Below are positions 7,254-16,001 of a DNA stretch of 47,643 nucleotides, one piece after another. Numbering within the stretch: position 1 is the first letter of the stretch; each line of letters begins with the position of its first letter. This DNA is from Bacteroidetes bacterium 24-39-8 (lineage in GTDB: Bacteria; Bacteroidota; Bacteroidia; Chitinophagales; Chitinophagaceae): the NCBI GenBank assembly GCA_002256765.1, contig NCHJ01000006.1:1-47643 (forward strand). The letters run 5' to 3'. Under the pieces are notes generated by a model. That model searched no databases. It had not been told where the DNA came from and worked only from the letters and a program-made list of their open reading frames with translations. A program made the translations under genes and the position numbers.

Positions 7254-8801
7254 TTAACGCTCATCAGGAAAGGGCAATGATTTTCCCGTGCTTTTCACAA
7301 CTGGCATTTTTGCCTTCCATTGTTTTAATTGAAGAGACAATAATTTAGATAATGCTAGAACTTTATCGGGATAACTATTGGAAAGATCATTTGCCTCACT
7401 TAAGTCTTTAGACAAATGGTACAATTCCTTTTTGCCATTGCGTTGGTTGTATACCAGTTTCCAATTGCCTTGGCGGATAGCACTAAAATAATTAATTCCA
7501 GGACCATCTTTAGGAATCCATTTATTGGGATAATGCCATATCAGACTTCGTGAACTGTCTTGCAAACTTGGATTTTTCAATAGGGGCAAGAAAGATTTTC
7601 CGTCAATAGATTGCACCAATAATGGATTGCGAACACCAGCCATTTCTAAAATGGTTGGGAAAAAGTCTTCCACCATCACATATTGTTTGGCAACAGTATT
7701 TGCGGCAACTTTTCCGGGCCATTTCACCAGCATGGGCACTCTAATGCCACCTTCATACACGGAGCCCTTACCCGCTCTCAAAGGAAGGTTTTGAGTATGA
7801 GCTTCCCCACCCCTTTGTGGTTTCAAACTCAAGCCACCATTGTCACTCATGAACATAATAATGGTATTGGAAGCATTGCCTTTTTGATCTAACCATTGCA
7901 TGATATCGCCTAAGCTTTTGTCCATACCCTCTACCAAACTTGCGTACCTAGCTTCCATACTATCCAGTCCTTGGTCATAATATTTTTGAACAAAACGCTT
8001 GTCAGCCATGATGGGTGTGTGCACAGCGTAATGGGCCATGTTCAGAAAAAAAGGTTGGTGATTCTTCACGGGTTGCTCCAAAGCCTTCAAAGCTTCAAGC
8101 GTTAATGCTTCTGTTAGAAAACTATCCGTTCCAAAATATTCTTCCAAGTCAGGAACTGCTTGGGCACTAGCTTTGCCAGGTAGATTCCCATAATTATCCT
8201 TACCCAAATAACTCTGAGGATGCCCTGCAGCATGCCCGGCAATATTTATTTGAAAACCTAAGTTATGTGGATTGGCACCTGGTGTTCCCATAGAAGCCCA
8301 ATGTGCTTTCCCCACATGAATGGTACTATATCCAGCAGCTTGTAATAGTTTAGGAAAGGGAGTAGCAAATACTGTTTTTGGAATATTGGGAACAGGACTT
8401 AATCCATTCATATTCCAATCCACTGCTTGAAGATCTAGGTCAGGGTTATCAGAACTATTATTACGCTGGGGCGATGTCCAATTGGTCACTCCATGATGAG
8501 CTGCATTCATTCCTGTCAGCAAACTTGTTCTAGTTGGTGTACAAACCGGCGTGGCATAGGCATTGGTAAATTTCATTCCCTGACTAGCCATTTTTTCCAT
8601 ATTGGGTGTATGGTATCTAGCATTGAGCGCAGAAGCTGTTTGATCAAAAGGAACAGAGCAATCCTGCCAACCCATATCGTCTATTAAAAAAACAATGATA
8701 TTGGGTTTGGTTTGTCCAAGACTTGAAATAGGAATACAAAAAATCAACAGTACTAATAGGCACACTATTGTTTTGTCTGATAATTTGGAGCTGCGATTCA
8801 C
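7254..8801 (-). CDS. S1-family sulfatase, exported
   Basis: About 515 aa; removes sulfate esters, here presumably from a glycan in the periplasm. The formylglycine motif CTPTRTSLLTG is intact (Cys ~87), with the metal-binding FLIDDMGWQD near the N-terminus, FMSDNGGLS in the middle and a C-terminal KLVYNQRNGKKELYHL subdomain. I choose a GTG start at 8801, four nt after the stop of the preceding sulfatase, because it gives a compact signal peptide ending near SSLGQ. A TTG at 8840 would add 13 residues and overlap the upstream gene by 35 nt. It is the last gene of the minus-strand block and convergent with the yiaK-like gene. The Cys-type site needs a maturase (FGE or anSME), and none is encoded here. 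Its exact S1 subfamily and regiospecificity cannot be read by eye. Confidence 0.9.
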   Translation of the reverse strand: MNRSSKLSDKTIVCLLVLLIFCIPISSLGQTKPNIIVFLIDDMGWQDCSVPFDQTASALNARYHTPNMEKMASQGMKFTNAYATPVCTPTRTSLLTGMNAAHHGVTNWTSPQRNNSSDNPDLDLQAVDWNMNGLSPVPNIPKTVFATPFPKLLQAAGYSTIHVGKAHWASMGTPGANPHNLGFQINIAGHAAGHPQSYLGKDNYGNLPGKASAQAVPDLEEYFGTDSFLTEALTLEALKALEQPVKNHQPFFLNMAHYAVHTPIMADKRFVQKYYDQGLDSMEARYASLVEGMDKSLGDIMQWLDQKGNASNTIIMFMSDNGGLSLKPQRGGEAHTQNLPLRAGKGSVYEGGIRVPMLVKWPGKVAANTVAKQYVMVEDFFPTILEMAGVRNPLLVQSIDGKSFLPLLKNPSLQDSSRSLIWHYPNKWIPKDGPGINYFSAIRQGNWKLVYNQRNGKKELYHLSKDLSEANDLSNSYPDKVLALSKLLSLQLKQWKAKMPVVKSTGKSLPFPDER

Positions 8802-8805
8802 GGCC

Positions 8806-10311
8806 TTATTTGTTTTTAATTTGAAGTAATTTTTCAGCAAGTGCTTTTACCTTATCAGGATATTGATTAGCCAAATTATTACGCTCACTAGGATCTTTAC
8901 TTAAATCATAGAGTTGGGGGTCTTTTGCATTTCCCAATTCGGTGTCGGTTTTGGGATCATAAGCGGATCGTTCGCTTGGTTCAATATATTTCCAATTTCC
9001 CTCAACAATGGATAAACTACCAGCATGTTCTATCAAGACCTGTCTTCCTGTTTTTGATTTTCCTAGAAACGCTTCCAACATATTTTCACTATCGGTTGCG
9101 CTGTTTTTGGGTAATTCTTTTTTCAACAAGCTTGAAAAAGAAGCCAAGAAATCTATTTGACAAACTAGGGCGTCTGAAACACCGGGCTGCACTTTACCAG
9201 GCCAACTGATGATCATGGGAACCCTTGTACCCGCTTCAAAAATACTATACTTACCACCACGCAAAATACCCGCAGGCTTGTGGCCATTAAGTTGTGTAAC
9301 AGCTCCATCTTGATACCCATCATCCAATACAGGACCATTGTCACTACTAAAAATAACCAAGGTATTTTTACTCAATCCAAGCTGATCCAATTCTTTTAAA
9401 ATTTCTCCCACTGCCCAGTCTAGTTGCAAAATAGCGTCTCCCCTATAACCCAATCCAGACTTTCCTTTGAACATGGTGGAGGGCATTCTAGGAACATGTG
9501 GTTCTGTTAAAGCATAAGTCAAGAAAAATGGTTCGCGTTGGTGTTGGGTAATAAATGCTTTGGCTTTTTCTAAAAAAGTCAGGGGCATTTCCTCGTCTGT
9601 CCATCGCGCAGCTTTACCGCCACTCATATACCCTATTCTGCCTATGCCATTTACAATGGTATTTTCATGTCCATGTTCGGGTGATGATAGCATTTTCAAT
9701 AATTCCGGATGCTCTTTTCCTGTTGGGTCAGTACCAACTTTATTTTGATAGTCCACTTGAATGGGATCTGCTGCATTGCCTGCCAATACTGTTTGATTTT
9801 CCAAAAAAACTGTTGGCACACGATCCGCAGTTGCAGGAAAAATAAAAGAATAATCAAATCCAACTTCATTTGGACCTGGCTTAATAGGTTGGTTCCAATT
9901 TTTGGCAACAGCCTCTCCCAAACCCAAATGCCATTTACCAACTATGCCTGTTGCATAACCTGCGGATTTGAATTGTGAAGCAAGACTGGTTTTATTGGTA
10001 GGGACAATCAATGCTGCATCACCAGGCAATACCCCTGTTCCTTTTACCCGCCATGGATAATTACCTGTCATTAGCGCATAGCGCGATGGCGTGCAGGTTG
10101 CAGAACTACTATGGGCATTGGTAAAGCGTAAACCATCTGCAGCAAGCTTGTCTAAGTTGGGTGTTTTAATTTTTGAAGCACCATAAGAACCAAGGTCTCC
10201 ATATCCAAGGTCATCCACATAAATCAACAATACATTTGGTTGACTATTTTGTGTATTGCCAATTCTGAAAATCAAAACAGATAAGAATAAAAACAAAATG
10301 CGATATGCCAT
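8806..10311 (-). CDS. S1-family sulfatase (arylsulfatase A-like), exported
   Basis: 501 aa with a signal peptide (about 1-20). The metal-site motif is YVDDLGYGDLG (D33, D34) and the formylglycine motif SATCTPSRYALMTG (C73), both complete. IFSSDNGPVLDDG supplies further metal ligands, and PQLYDLSKDPSERNNLA is the common C-terminal region. It differs clearly from the downstream sulfatase in sequence and motif context, so the two probably desulfate different positions or sugars rather than being a recent duplication. It follows the esterase gene by 5 nt, in the order GH95, esterase, sulfatase, sulfatase. This suggests decorations are removed together with the fucosidase-like step. Confidence 0.92.
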   Translation of the reverse strand: MAYRILFLFLSVLIFRIGNTQNSQPNVLLIYVDDLGYGDLGSYGASKIKTPNLDKLAADGLRFTNAHSSSATCTPSRYALMTGNYPWRVKGTGVLPGDAALIVPTNKTSLASQFKSAGYATGIVGKWHLGLGEAVAKNWNQPIKPGPNEVGFDYSFIFPATADRVPTVFLENQTVLAGNAADPIQVDYQNKVGTDPTGKEHPELLKMLSSPEHGHENTIVNGIGRIGYMSGGKAARWTDEEMPLTFLEKAKAFITQHQREPFFLTYALTEPHVPRMPSTMFKGKSGLGYRGDAILQLDWAVGEILKELDQLGLSKNTLVIFSSDNGPVLDDGYQDGAVTQLNGHKPAGILRGGKYSIFEAGTRVPMIISWPGKVQPGVSDALVCQIDFLASFSSLLKKELPKNSATDSENMLEAFLGKSKTGRQVLIEHAGSLSIVEGNWKYIEPSERSAYDPKTDTELGNAKDPQLYDLSKDPSERNNLANQYPDKVKALAEKLLQIKNK

Positions 10312-10316
10312 ATTAT

Positions 10317-11720
10317 TTATTTGAAATAAGAATAAAATAAACGCTCCAAGTTATCAAATCCTTTGAGGGCATTTTTGGGTAGTTGCTCACCTTTTTCACC
10401 AAAAACATAGAGAGCCGTTTCTTTTTCTATAGTAATCCCTGATTCGTCAATTTGACCATTGACATTTTGAATAGCTTTTAAATTTAAGCCTAGTGTCTGG
10501 GCCATAAACTGATACACAGGTATTCTTTTAGAAAGACCAAAATCGTGTTTGTCATTGGGTAAATGCGTATTGCTGATCAGCGCTTTTGCGCCATACCAAT
10601 CATAGACTTTTTGCAAATAAGGAAAATCGTGTTCGGGCATTTTATCTGTCCAGTCACCACCATCACTGACTACCAACTGAGGCCTAGGAGCCGCCATGGC
10701 AGCTATTTCTACATTATTGGTGCCGCTACCACAGGCGTGAATGGGCATGCCACTTTCACAAGGACAACCACCATAAAAATAAGAGCTCAATGATACCACA
10801 GGTGCACTTGCTTTAATCCTATCATCAATAGCCGTCATCAAAACCGTATGGCTTCCGGCGCCTGACCCACCCGTCATGGCAACGCGGGAGGAATCTGTGT
10901 CTTTTAAAGACAAGAGATAATCTAAAATACGAATAGAACCCAAGGCTTGAATAGTCATAGACAGGCTCTTGCGATGGTTCTCAAAAGCAAATTGCAACGT
11001 TGATTCTCCCCATGCAAATAGGTCATAGGAGAAAGCCATGGCTCCCATCTTTGCCATGGCCGCACAACGGTATTGACAGTCTGGTCTGTAGCGTTGTTTT
11101 TCCCAGTGCCCATCGGGGTTAAGAATCACAGGAATCCTTCCTTTGTATTGCAAGGGCTTGTACAAAGAGCCGTTGATATAGACCCCTGGCAAAATTTCTA
11201 TGGCAATATTTTCTACAGAATAGCCATTGAAAATTCTTTTAGCAGTAATGATAACTGCCGTGCCCGGCGATGCTGGCAGGGGTGATAATTGTAAAGCTTT
11301 TAAGAGCGCGGGCTTGAGGGAATCCTTTCTTTTTTCCCAAGAGGTTTTGCTTGCATACTGACTAGCAATTCTATCCATCTCAGCCCATCCGTCTTCCACA
11401 TTCCATCGATAATATTCATAGACACTGAGCTTGTATTGCTTGTCTTTTTCTTTTTTTACTTTAAGGTCTAAAGGCTTTAATACATTATCCAAAGTAGTTT
11501 CTACGTCCTGCCTAAATCGCCAATTGGCATAATTGACCCATTTTCCCTGAACCAAGGAATCTACATACTTAATTTTAACCCCATAGCGCTTTTCTATCTG
11601 CTCCAACACTTCTTTTAATGGCCGCTTATACGCCTCATCGGAATTTTGTTGGGCATTGATTTGTAAGGAAACCAACAAATAAAAAATCAAAAAGAAATAA
11701 TATTTTTTCCCAGCAATCAT
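10317..11720 (-). CDS. Alpha/beta-hydrolase esterase with N-terminal STN-like domain
   Basis: 467 aa, signal peptide ending in INAQQ. Residues about 33-102 (RPLKEVLEQIEKRYGVKIKY ... KPLDLKVKKEKDKQYKL) have the pattern of an STN/secretin-N domain, as found at the N-terminus of TonB receptors and FecR partners. Residues about 150-445 form an alpha/beta hydrolase resembling acetyl xylan esterases (CE7/CE15-like proteins). They contain a VILNPDGHW oxyanion-type strand, nucleophile elbow GGSGAG (S286), VVSDGGDW near the acid residue and the candidate catalytic histidine in NDKHDFG. The likely role is removing acetyl or similar esters from the glycan. The STN-esterase fusion is unusual and may dock the enzyme to an envelope partner. 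It lies 7 nt after GH95 and 5 nt before the sulfatase. Confidence 0.75.
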   Translation of the reverse strand: MIAGKKYYFFLIFYLLVSLQINAQQNSDEAYKRPLKEVLEQIEKRYGVKIKYVDSLVQGKWVNYANWRFRQDVETTLDNVLKPLDLKVKKEKDKQYKLSVYEYYRWNVEDGWAEMDRIASQYASKTSWEKRKDSLKPALLKALQLSPLPASPGTAVIITAKRIFNGYSVENIAIEILPGVYINGSLYKPLQYKGRIPVILNPDGHWEKQRYRPDCQYRCAAMAKMGAMAFSYDLFAWGESTLQFAFENHRKSLSMTIQALGSIRILDYLLSLKDTDSSRVAMTGGSGAGSHTVLMTAIDDRIKASAPVVSLSSYFYGGCPCESGMPIHACGSGTNNVEIAAMAAPRPQLVVSDGGDWTDKMPEHDFPYLQKVYDWYGAKALISNTHLPNDKHDFGLSKRIPVYQFMAQTLGLNLKAIQNVNGQIDESGITIEKETALYVFGEKGEQLPKNALKGFDNLERLFYSYFK

Positions 11721-11727
11721 GGTTGTT

Positions 11728-14547
11728 TCACTTTAAAATGATAAACTCCGGATCCAATACATATTGGGAACCTTTTAGGGTGGGAAAACTGATTTGCTTG
11801 TTTCCATAAACCAATTTACATGTTCCTCCAGCCCTAGAAAAAATGGTTATTTTTTCTAGCATTCCATCTTTCCAAACCATTGAAACTTCAAATCCCCCTC
11901 TAGCAACTAATCCGCTGATACTTCCTGTTGCCAATAATTTTGGCAATGCAGGTAAAATTTCTAAATAACCCTGATGACTTTGCAACAACATTTCACCAAT
12001 ACCAGCCGCTCCACCAAAGTTCCCATCTATCTGAAAAGGGGGATGCGCATCAAATAAATTTTTATAAACACCTCCTTTTTCACCCGTTCCAAATTCTTCC
12101 TCCGCACTACTCAATAATTTACTTGCCATCATTAGTGTGTGATCACCATCTTTGAACCTAGCCCAAAGATTGGTTTTCCATGCCAAACTCCATCCTGTAC
12201 CTTCATCCCCCCGATAGCGCAGGGACTGTCTAGCTGCTTGCATCATAGCTGAATCCTTCCAAACAATATCGGTTCCTGGGTAAACTCCCCATAAATGAGA
12301 AACGTGTCTATGCTTATTAGCAGTATCGTCTTTGTCCTGTAACCATTCTTGTAGCTGTCCGTATTTGCCAATGGTATTGGGCGCAATTGCTTGAGATTGT
12401 TTGGTCAACAATAGTTGAAAGTCTTGATCAACTCCAAGTATTTGGGCTGCCGCTACTGTGTTCTTGTATAATTCTCTAATAATTTGGTGATCCATGGTTG
12501 GACCTGCTACCAAGCCCCCATTTTCAGGAGAATTGGAAGGGCTACTAATTAGCTTACCTGATACAGGATCTCTACTCAAGAAATTGGTAAAAAAGGCTGA
12601 AGCCGATTTTAAAATAGGATAATTCTGTTTCAAAAATTCCTTGTCTTGGGTAAACAAATAATGTTCCCAAATATGCAAACAAAGCCAAGCCCCTCCTGTT
12701 ACCCAAATACCATGATTGGCTGCATTAATAGGTGCTGTTCCTCTCCATAAATCGGTGTTATGGTGCAATACCCATCCTTCAGCACCATAATGTGCCTTAG
12801 CCGTTGCTTTGCCTGTTATTGACAATTCTTGAATGGCATTAAATAAAGGAGCAGTGCTCTCTGATAAATTCAAAGATTCCGCTGGCCAATAGTTCATTTG
12901 CAAATTAATATTACTGGTATACTTACTACCCCATGGTGGGGTTAGCAGGTTATTCCAGATCCCTTGCAAATTGGTGGGATGTTTGGAATTAGCCCTTGAA
13001 CTGGCTAACATCAAGTATCGGCCATATTGCAAGTACATGGCAAAAAACTGGGGATCTTTTTCTGGTGTGAATGACTTGATACGTTGGTCTGTTGGAATAC
13101 GGGTATTATCCCTACCAAAACTGATTTGCAAGCGCTGATACAATTGTTGATAGTCCTTTGTATGTTGTTTGACAAGTGCGTCAAAACTTTGGGTATTCAA
13201 TCCTGATAACAGTTGCGTGCATATAGCTGCAGGATTACCTGAAACATCTTGGTAATTTTTATAACTGGTTGCGGCTACCAAATAAAACACTGCTTCATCT
13301 GCTCCATCCAATTCAATTCGGTTATCAAAAACTTGCAGTTTGCCATGCAAAGCATTAACCCGTAAATAAGCAACACCTTTTAATACCCCATAATTTTGCT
13401 GAATAAAAATACCAATGGTTTGCTTGTCAATCTTTTTCAATTGGTATTGTGGGTGAATGGTTCCTAACTTAGCAATCAGGCTAATTTTTCCTAATTGATT
13501 AGCAGTAAACCTGGTAATAATGGCGTCTTTGGGTGCGGAAGCAATATAGTCTCGTTGATAAAATACGCCGTTTGATTCATATTCTGTGTGAGCAATTGCA
13601 GTGCTAATATCTAATGATCTTTTATAATTACTGATGGCTTGAGCGCCTTTCATAGAAAAATACAGATCGCCAAAAGGCTGATACGTAGCCTGATATTGTG
13701 GAACAGTTGGCGGCGCTTGATTTTGTACAAAGTATTTCCATTCTAAGGGTAGGTCAATCCCATTTTCTGGATTTTGTTCTGAGGGATAGACAACAAATAC
13801 TTTCTTTTCTTCTTTAATGCCTATAAAACCACCTTTGTCATAAAAATTGAGCACTTGAATGGCTATGGTATTTTCTCCTGCTTTCAGCAAATTGGCATCA
13901 ATAGTATAGGATCTTTTAATAGTGGTACTTTCTGTTGAACCCACCAATTTTCCATTAACATAAGTAAAATCCATATCGCGAATTCTACCCAAGTTTAATT
14001 TCATGGTCTTACCTACCCATTCTTTAGGCAATTGAAATTTTACCCTAAACCAAACAGATCCATCCAAAGATTCTCTGCCAGCCAATTCCCATCCATTGAT
14101 GGTGGGCAAAGTCATGGTTTTCCAAGAAGCATCATTATAACCAACTGTTGCAAAAGAAAGATCTTTAGTAACAGTTGATAACCATTGTTTTTTTTCAATG
14201 GCATAGGCCGAATCATCCTTGGTCTTTAAACCCATGAAATGCTTTTCTGCAATAGAATCAGCCTGTTTTTGTTTTCCATCTAACAGGGCTTTGCGAATAA
14301 CCCCTAAATAGTCAGATGCGCCTTTTCTGGCGTATTCCCTTGGCATACCGGTCCAAAAACTGGATTCGTTAAACTGCAAATGTTCTTCTTGTACACCTCC
14401 ATAAATCATGGCCCCCATTCTACCATTCCCAATGGGCAGGGCTTCTGTCCATTTTTCTGCGCTCTGTTGGTACCAGAGTTTAAAGGGGTCTTGTGCTTTA
14501 ACTGCAAAAGGCATTAATAACAAGCAATAAAACCAATTGAATTTCAT
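11728..14547 (-). CDS. GH95 alpha-L-fucosidase-type enzyme with inserted beta-sandwich
   Basis: 939 aa, longer than typical GH95 proteins (~780). The N-terminal GH95 domain opens with WTEALPIGNGRMGAMIYGG. Catalytic-region marks are SNINLQMNYWP (N546 and N548, the water-activating asparagines of the family), the SPENGG loop holding the presumed acidic residue, WKTNLWARF, and HPPFQIDGNFGG with the second acidic residue. Residues about 107-283 interrupt the N-terminal domain with a jelly-roll of the GH2 sugar-binding type (SVWFRVKFQLPKEW, DFTYVNGKLVG, NTIAIQVLNF). GH95 enzymes remove alpha-L-fucose, and some alpha-L-galactose. The signal peptide ends in VKAQ. It is the first gene of its transcription unit, downstream of a terminator-like hairpin. 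Confidence 0.92.
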   Translation of the reverse strand: MKFNWFYCLLLMPFAVKAQDPFKLWYQQSAEKWTEALPIGNGRMGAMIYGGVQEEHLQFNESSFWTGMPREYARKGASDYLGVIRKALLDGKQKQADSIAEKHFMGLKTKDDSAYAIEKKQWLSTVTKDLSFATVGYNDASWKTMTLPTINGWELAGRESLDGSVWFRVKFQLPKEWVGKTMKLNLGRIRDMDFTYVNGKLVGSTESTTIKRSYTIDANLLKAGENTIAIQVLNFYDKGGFIGIKEEKKVFVVYPSEQNPENGIDLPLEWKYFVQNQAPPTVPQYQATYQPFGDLYFSMKGAQAISNYKRSLDISTAIAHTEYESNGVFYQRDYIASAPKDAIITRFTANQLGKISLIAKLGTIHPQYQLKKIDKQTIGIFIQQNYGVLKGVAYLRVNALHGKLQVFDNRIELDGADEAVFYLVAATSYKNYQDVSGNPAAICTQLLSGLNTQSFDALVKQHTKDYQQLYQRLQISFGRDNTRIPTDQRIKSFTPEKDPQFFAMYLQYGRYLMLASSRANSKHPTNLQGIWNNLLTPPWGSKYTSNINLQMNYWPAESLNLSESTAPLFNAIQELSITGKATAKAHYGAEGWVLHHNTDLWRGTAPINAANHGIWVTGGAWLCLHIWEHYLFTQDKEFLKQNYPILKSASAFFTNFLSRDPVSGKLISSPSNSPENGGLVAGPTMDHQIIRELYKNTVAAAQILGVDQDFQLLLTKQSQAIAPNTIGKYGQLQEWLQDKDDTANKHRHVSHLWGVYPGTDIVWKDSAMMQAARQSLRYRGDEGTGWSLAWKTNLWARFKDGDHTLMMASKLLSSAEEEFGTGEKGGVYKNLFDAHPPFQIDGNFGGAAGIGEMLLQSHQGYLEILPALPKLLATGSISGLVARGGFEVSMVWKDGMLEKITIFSRAGGTCKLVYGNKQISFPTLKGSQYVLDPEFIILK

Positions 14548-14602
14548 GGTATTTGTTAATTGGATGGATTATTATAATGAAGATAGTACTACCTACCTAA
14601 AT

Positions 14603-14632
14603 AGAAAGACCACCCAAATGAGTGGTCTTTCT
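14603..14632 (-). terminator. Terminator-like hairpin after the Gfo/Idh/MocA gene
   Basis: Perfect 11-bp stem AGAAAGACCAC / GTGGTCTTTCT with an 8-nt loop (14614-14621), in the 100-nt gap between the oxidoreductase stop and the GH95 ATG. On minus the stem is followed by ATTTAGG, a weak U-tract, so termination may be partial. It marks a boundary between two transcription units. Confidence 0.6.
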
Positions 14633-14647
14633 GTTTTGAAGACTTAG

Positions 14648-15973
14648 TTACAATTTTATGGCCCATTCGTTCAACATGGGTCTACCTAACAAGGCATTAG
14701 CTTCGGGGTCATTTTTGAATTGTTCTTTTTTAGGATTCCATTCCAACTTCCTTTTTAATTCATAGGCAATATTCCCAATATTGCATACGCTAGAAGTGCG
14801 ATGACCTATTTCTACATCACAAATTGGTTTGGATCTTGTGCGCATGGCATTTAAAAAGTCTTTGTAATGGTCTTCACTCTTATAAACATGTTTTTCGGAC
14901 TCTCCAATTACTTTGTCTTTAAGTGAAGCAGGAGTAGTTTCTAATTTTCCCCTAGCAACTTTTAGTTCACCTTCTGACCCAATAAAATGAATGGCATTAC
15001 CCCATGCCCATTTTTCATGGGTCATAACAATACCATTATCATATTTGTATGTCAAGAATGGATACTCTTTGCCATCTGGAGCAATTACTTCAACAGGTCC
15101 ACTAGCATCCATATCCAGCGCCCATTGAACAATATCAAACATATGGGCACCCCAGTCTGTGACCATACCACCACCAAATTCTTTGTAATTACGCCAGTTG
15201 GGGTAAACGTCTTTGGTAATAGGCGGTGCCAATTCAGCATTAAAATTCACTGGAGCATTGGGTCCCAACCATTTGGTCCAATCCAATCCCTCTGGAATAG
15301 CTTCTGCAGGCAGATTATAAGGTGTTGGTGGTGGTCCAACATTTACTTTAATTTGTTTGATTTGACCAATATAGCCATTGCGAATTAATTCAGCTGCTTG
15401 TCTAAATTCTTTCCAGGAACGCTGCATACTACCTGTTTGGAAAACCCGATTATGTTTCCTAGTTGCATTGACCATGGCCCTACCTTCTTTAACGGTTAAT
15501 GCCAATGGTTTTTCACAATAAATGTCTTTACCTGCCTGAGCTGCTCTAACTGCCGCGGCCGCATGCCAATGGTCTGGCAGTGCAATAACTACTGCATCAA
15601 CAGACTTGAGTGCCAATAATTCTCTAAAATCATTGTACACAGGAATTTCATTAAACGCCCCTAATTGGGTATTCTTAGCATAATTGGCCTTAATGCTATC
15701 CAAGGTTTTTTTAGCTTTTGCTTGATACACTTCACTAATAGCGGTAAACCTAATTTGCTCTGTTTTCAAAAAATAATTAGACAAGATTCCGCCTTGTTTT
15801 CCTGCACCAATTAAGCCCAAAGAAATGATATCACTAGGAGCTGTGTATTTGATTCCGGATAAGCTTGTTCCACCCAATACATGTCTGGGCAGGATCATGA
15901 ATCCAGCCAATACTTTGGCAGAATTACCCATAAAATCTCTTCTGGAAACCGACTTAGGCTTTTGTTCTTTCAT
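14648..15973 (-). CDS. Tat-exported Gfo/Idh/MocA family oxidoreductase
   Basis: 441 aa. The N-terminus carries a twin-arginine signal (SVSRRDFMG, hydrophobic stretch to ~residue 36), so the folded, cofactor-loaded protein would be exported to the periplasm. The nucleotide-binding loop is GLIGAGKQGG (54-62), followed by DHWHA (134-138), the catalytic EKPLALT (154-160), and D273-x3-H277 in MVTDWGAHMFD. Such enzymes oxidise or reduce sugars or sugar derivatives with NAD(P). Exported members with tightly held cofactor occur in Bacteroidota pathways where 3-keto-glycosides are formed before cleavage by PF06439 (DUF1080) enzymes, and a double-DUF1080 protein lies in the adjoining unit. Alternatives are GH109-like activity or an unrelated sugar dehydrogenase. 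It is last in the GH2-GH78-GH92 unit. Confidence 0.9.
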   Translation of the reverse strand: MKEQKPKSVSRRDFMGNSAKVLAGFMILPRHVLGGTSLSGIKYTAPSDIISLGLIGAGKQGGILSNYFLKTEQIRFTAISEVYQAKAKKTLDSIKANYAKNTQLGAFNEIPVYNDFRELLALKSVDAVVIALPDHWHAAAAVRAAQAGKDIYCEKPLALTVKEGRAMVNATRKHNRVFQTGSMQRSWKEFRQAAELIRNGYIGQIKQIKVNVGPPPTPYNLPAEAIPEGLDWTKWLGPNAPVNFNAELAPPITKDVYPNWRNYKEFGGGMVTDWGAHMFDIVQWALDMDASGPVEVIAPDGKEYPFLTYKYDNGIVMTHEKWAWGNAIHFIGSEGELKVARGKLETTPASLKDKVIGESEKHVYKSEDHYKDFLNAMRTRSKPICDVEIGHRTSSVCNIGNIAYELKRKLEWNPKKEQFKNDPEANALLGRPMLNEWAIKL

Positions 15974-16001
15974 GGCATTTGTTTGTTATGATTATGGCTG
16001 T

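Noticed and set aside
14987-15388. 133-codon plus-strand open frame
   Set aside because: Antisense to the well-supported Gfo/Idh/MocA gene, with unusual Cys/Trp/Ile-rich composition; a shadow frame.
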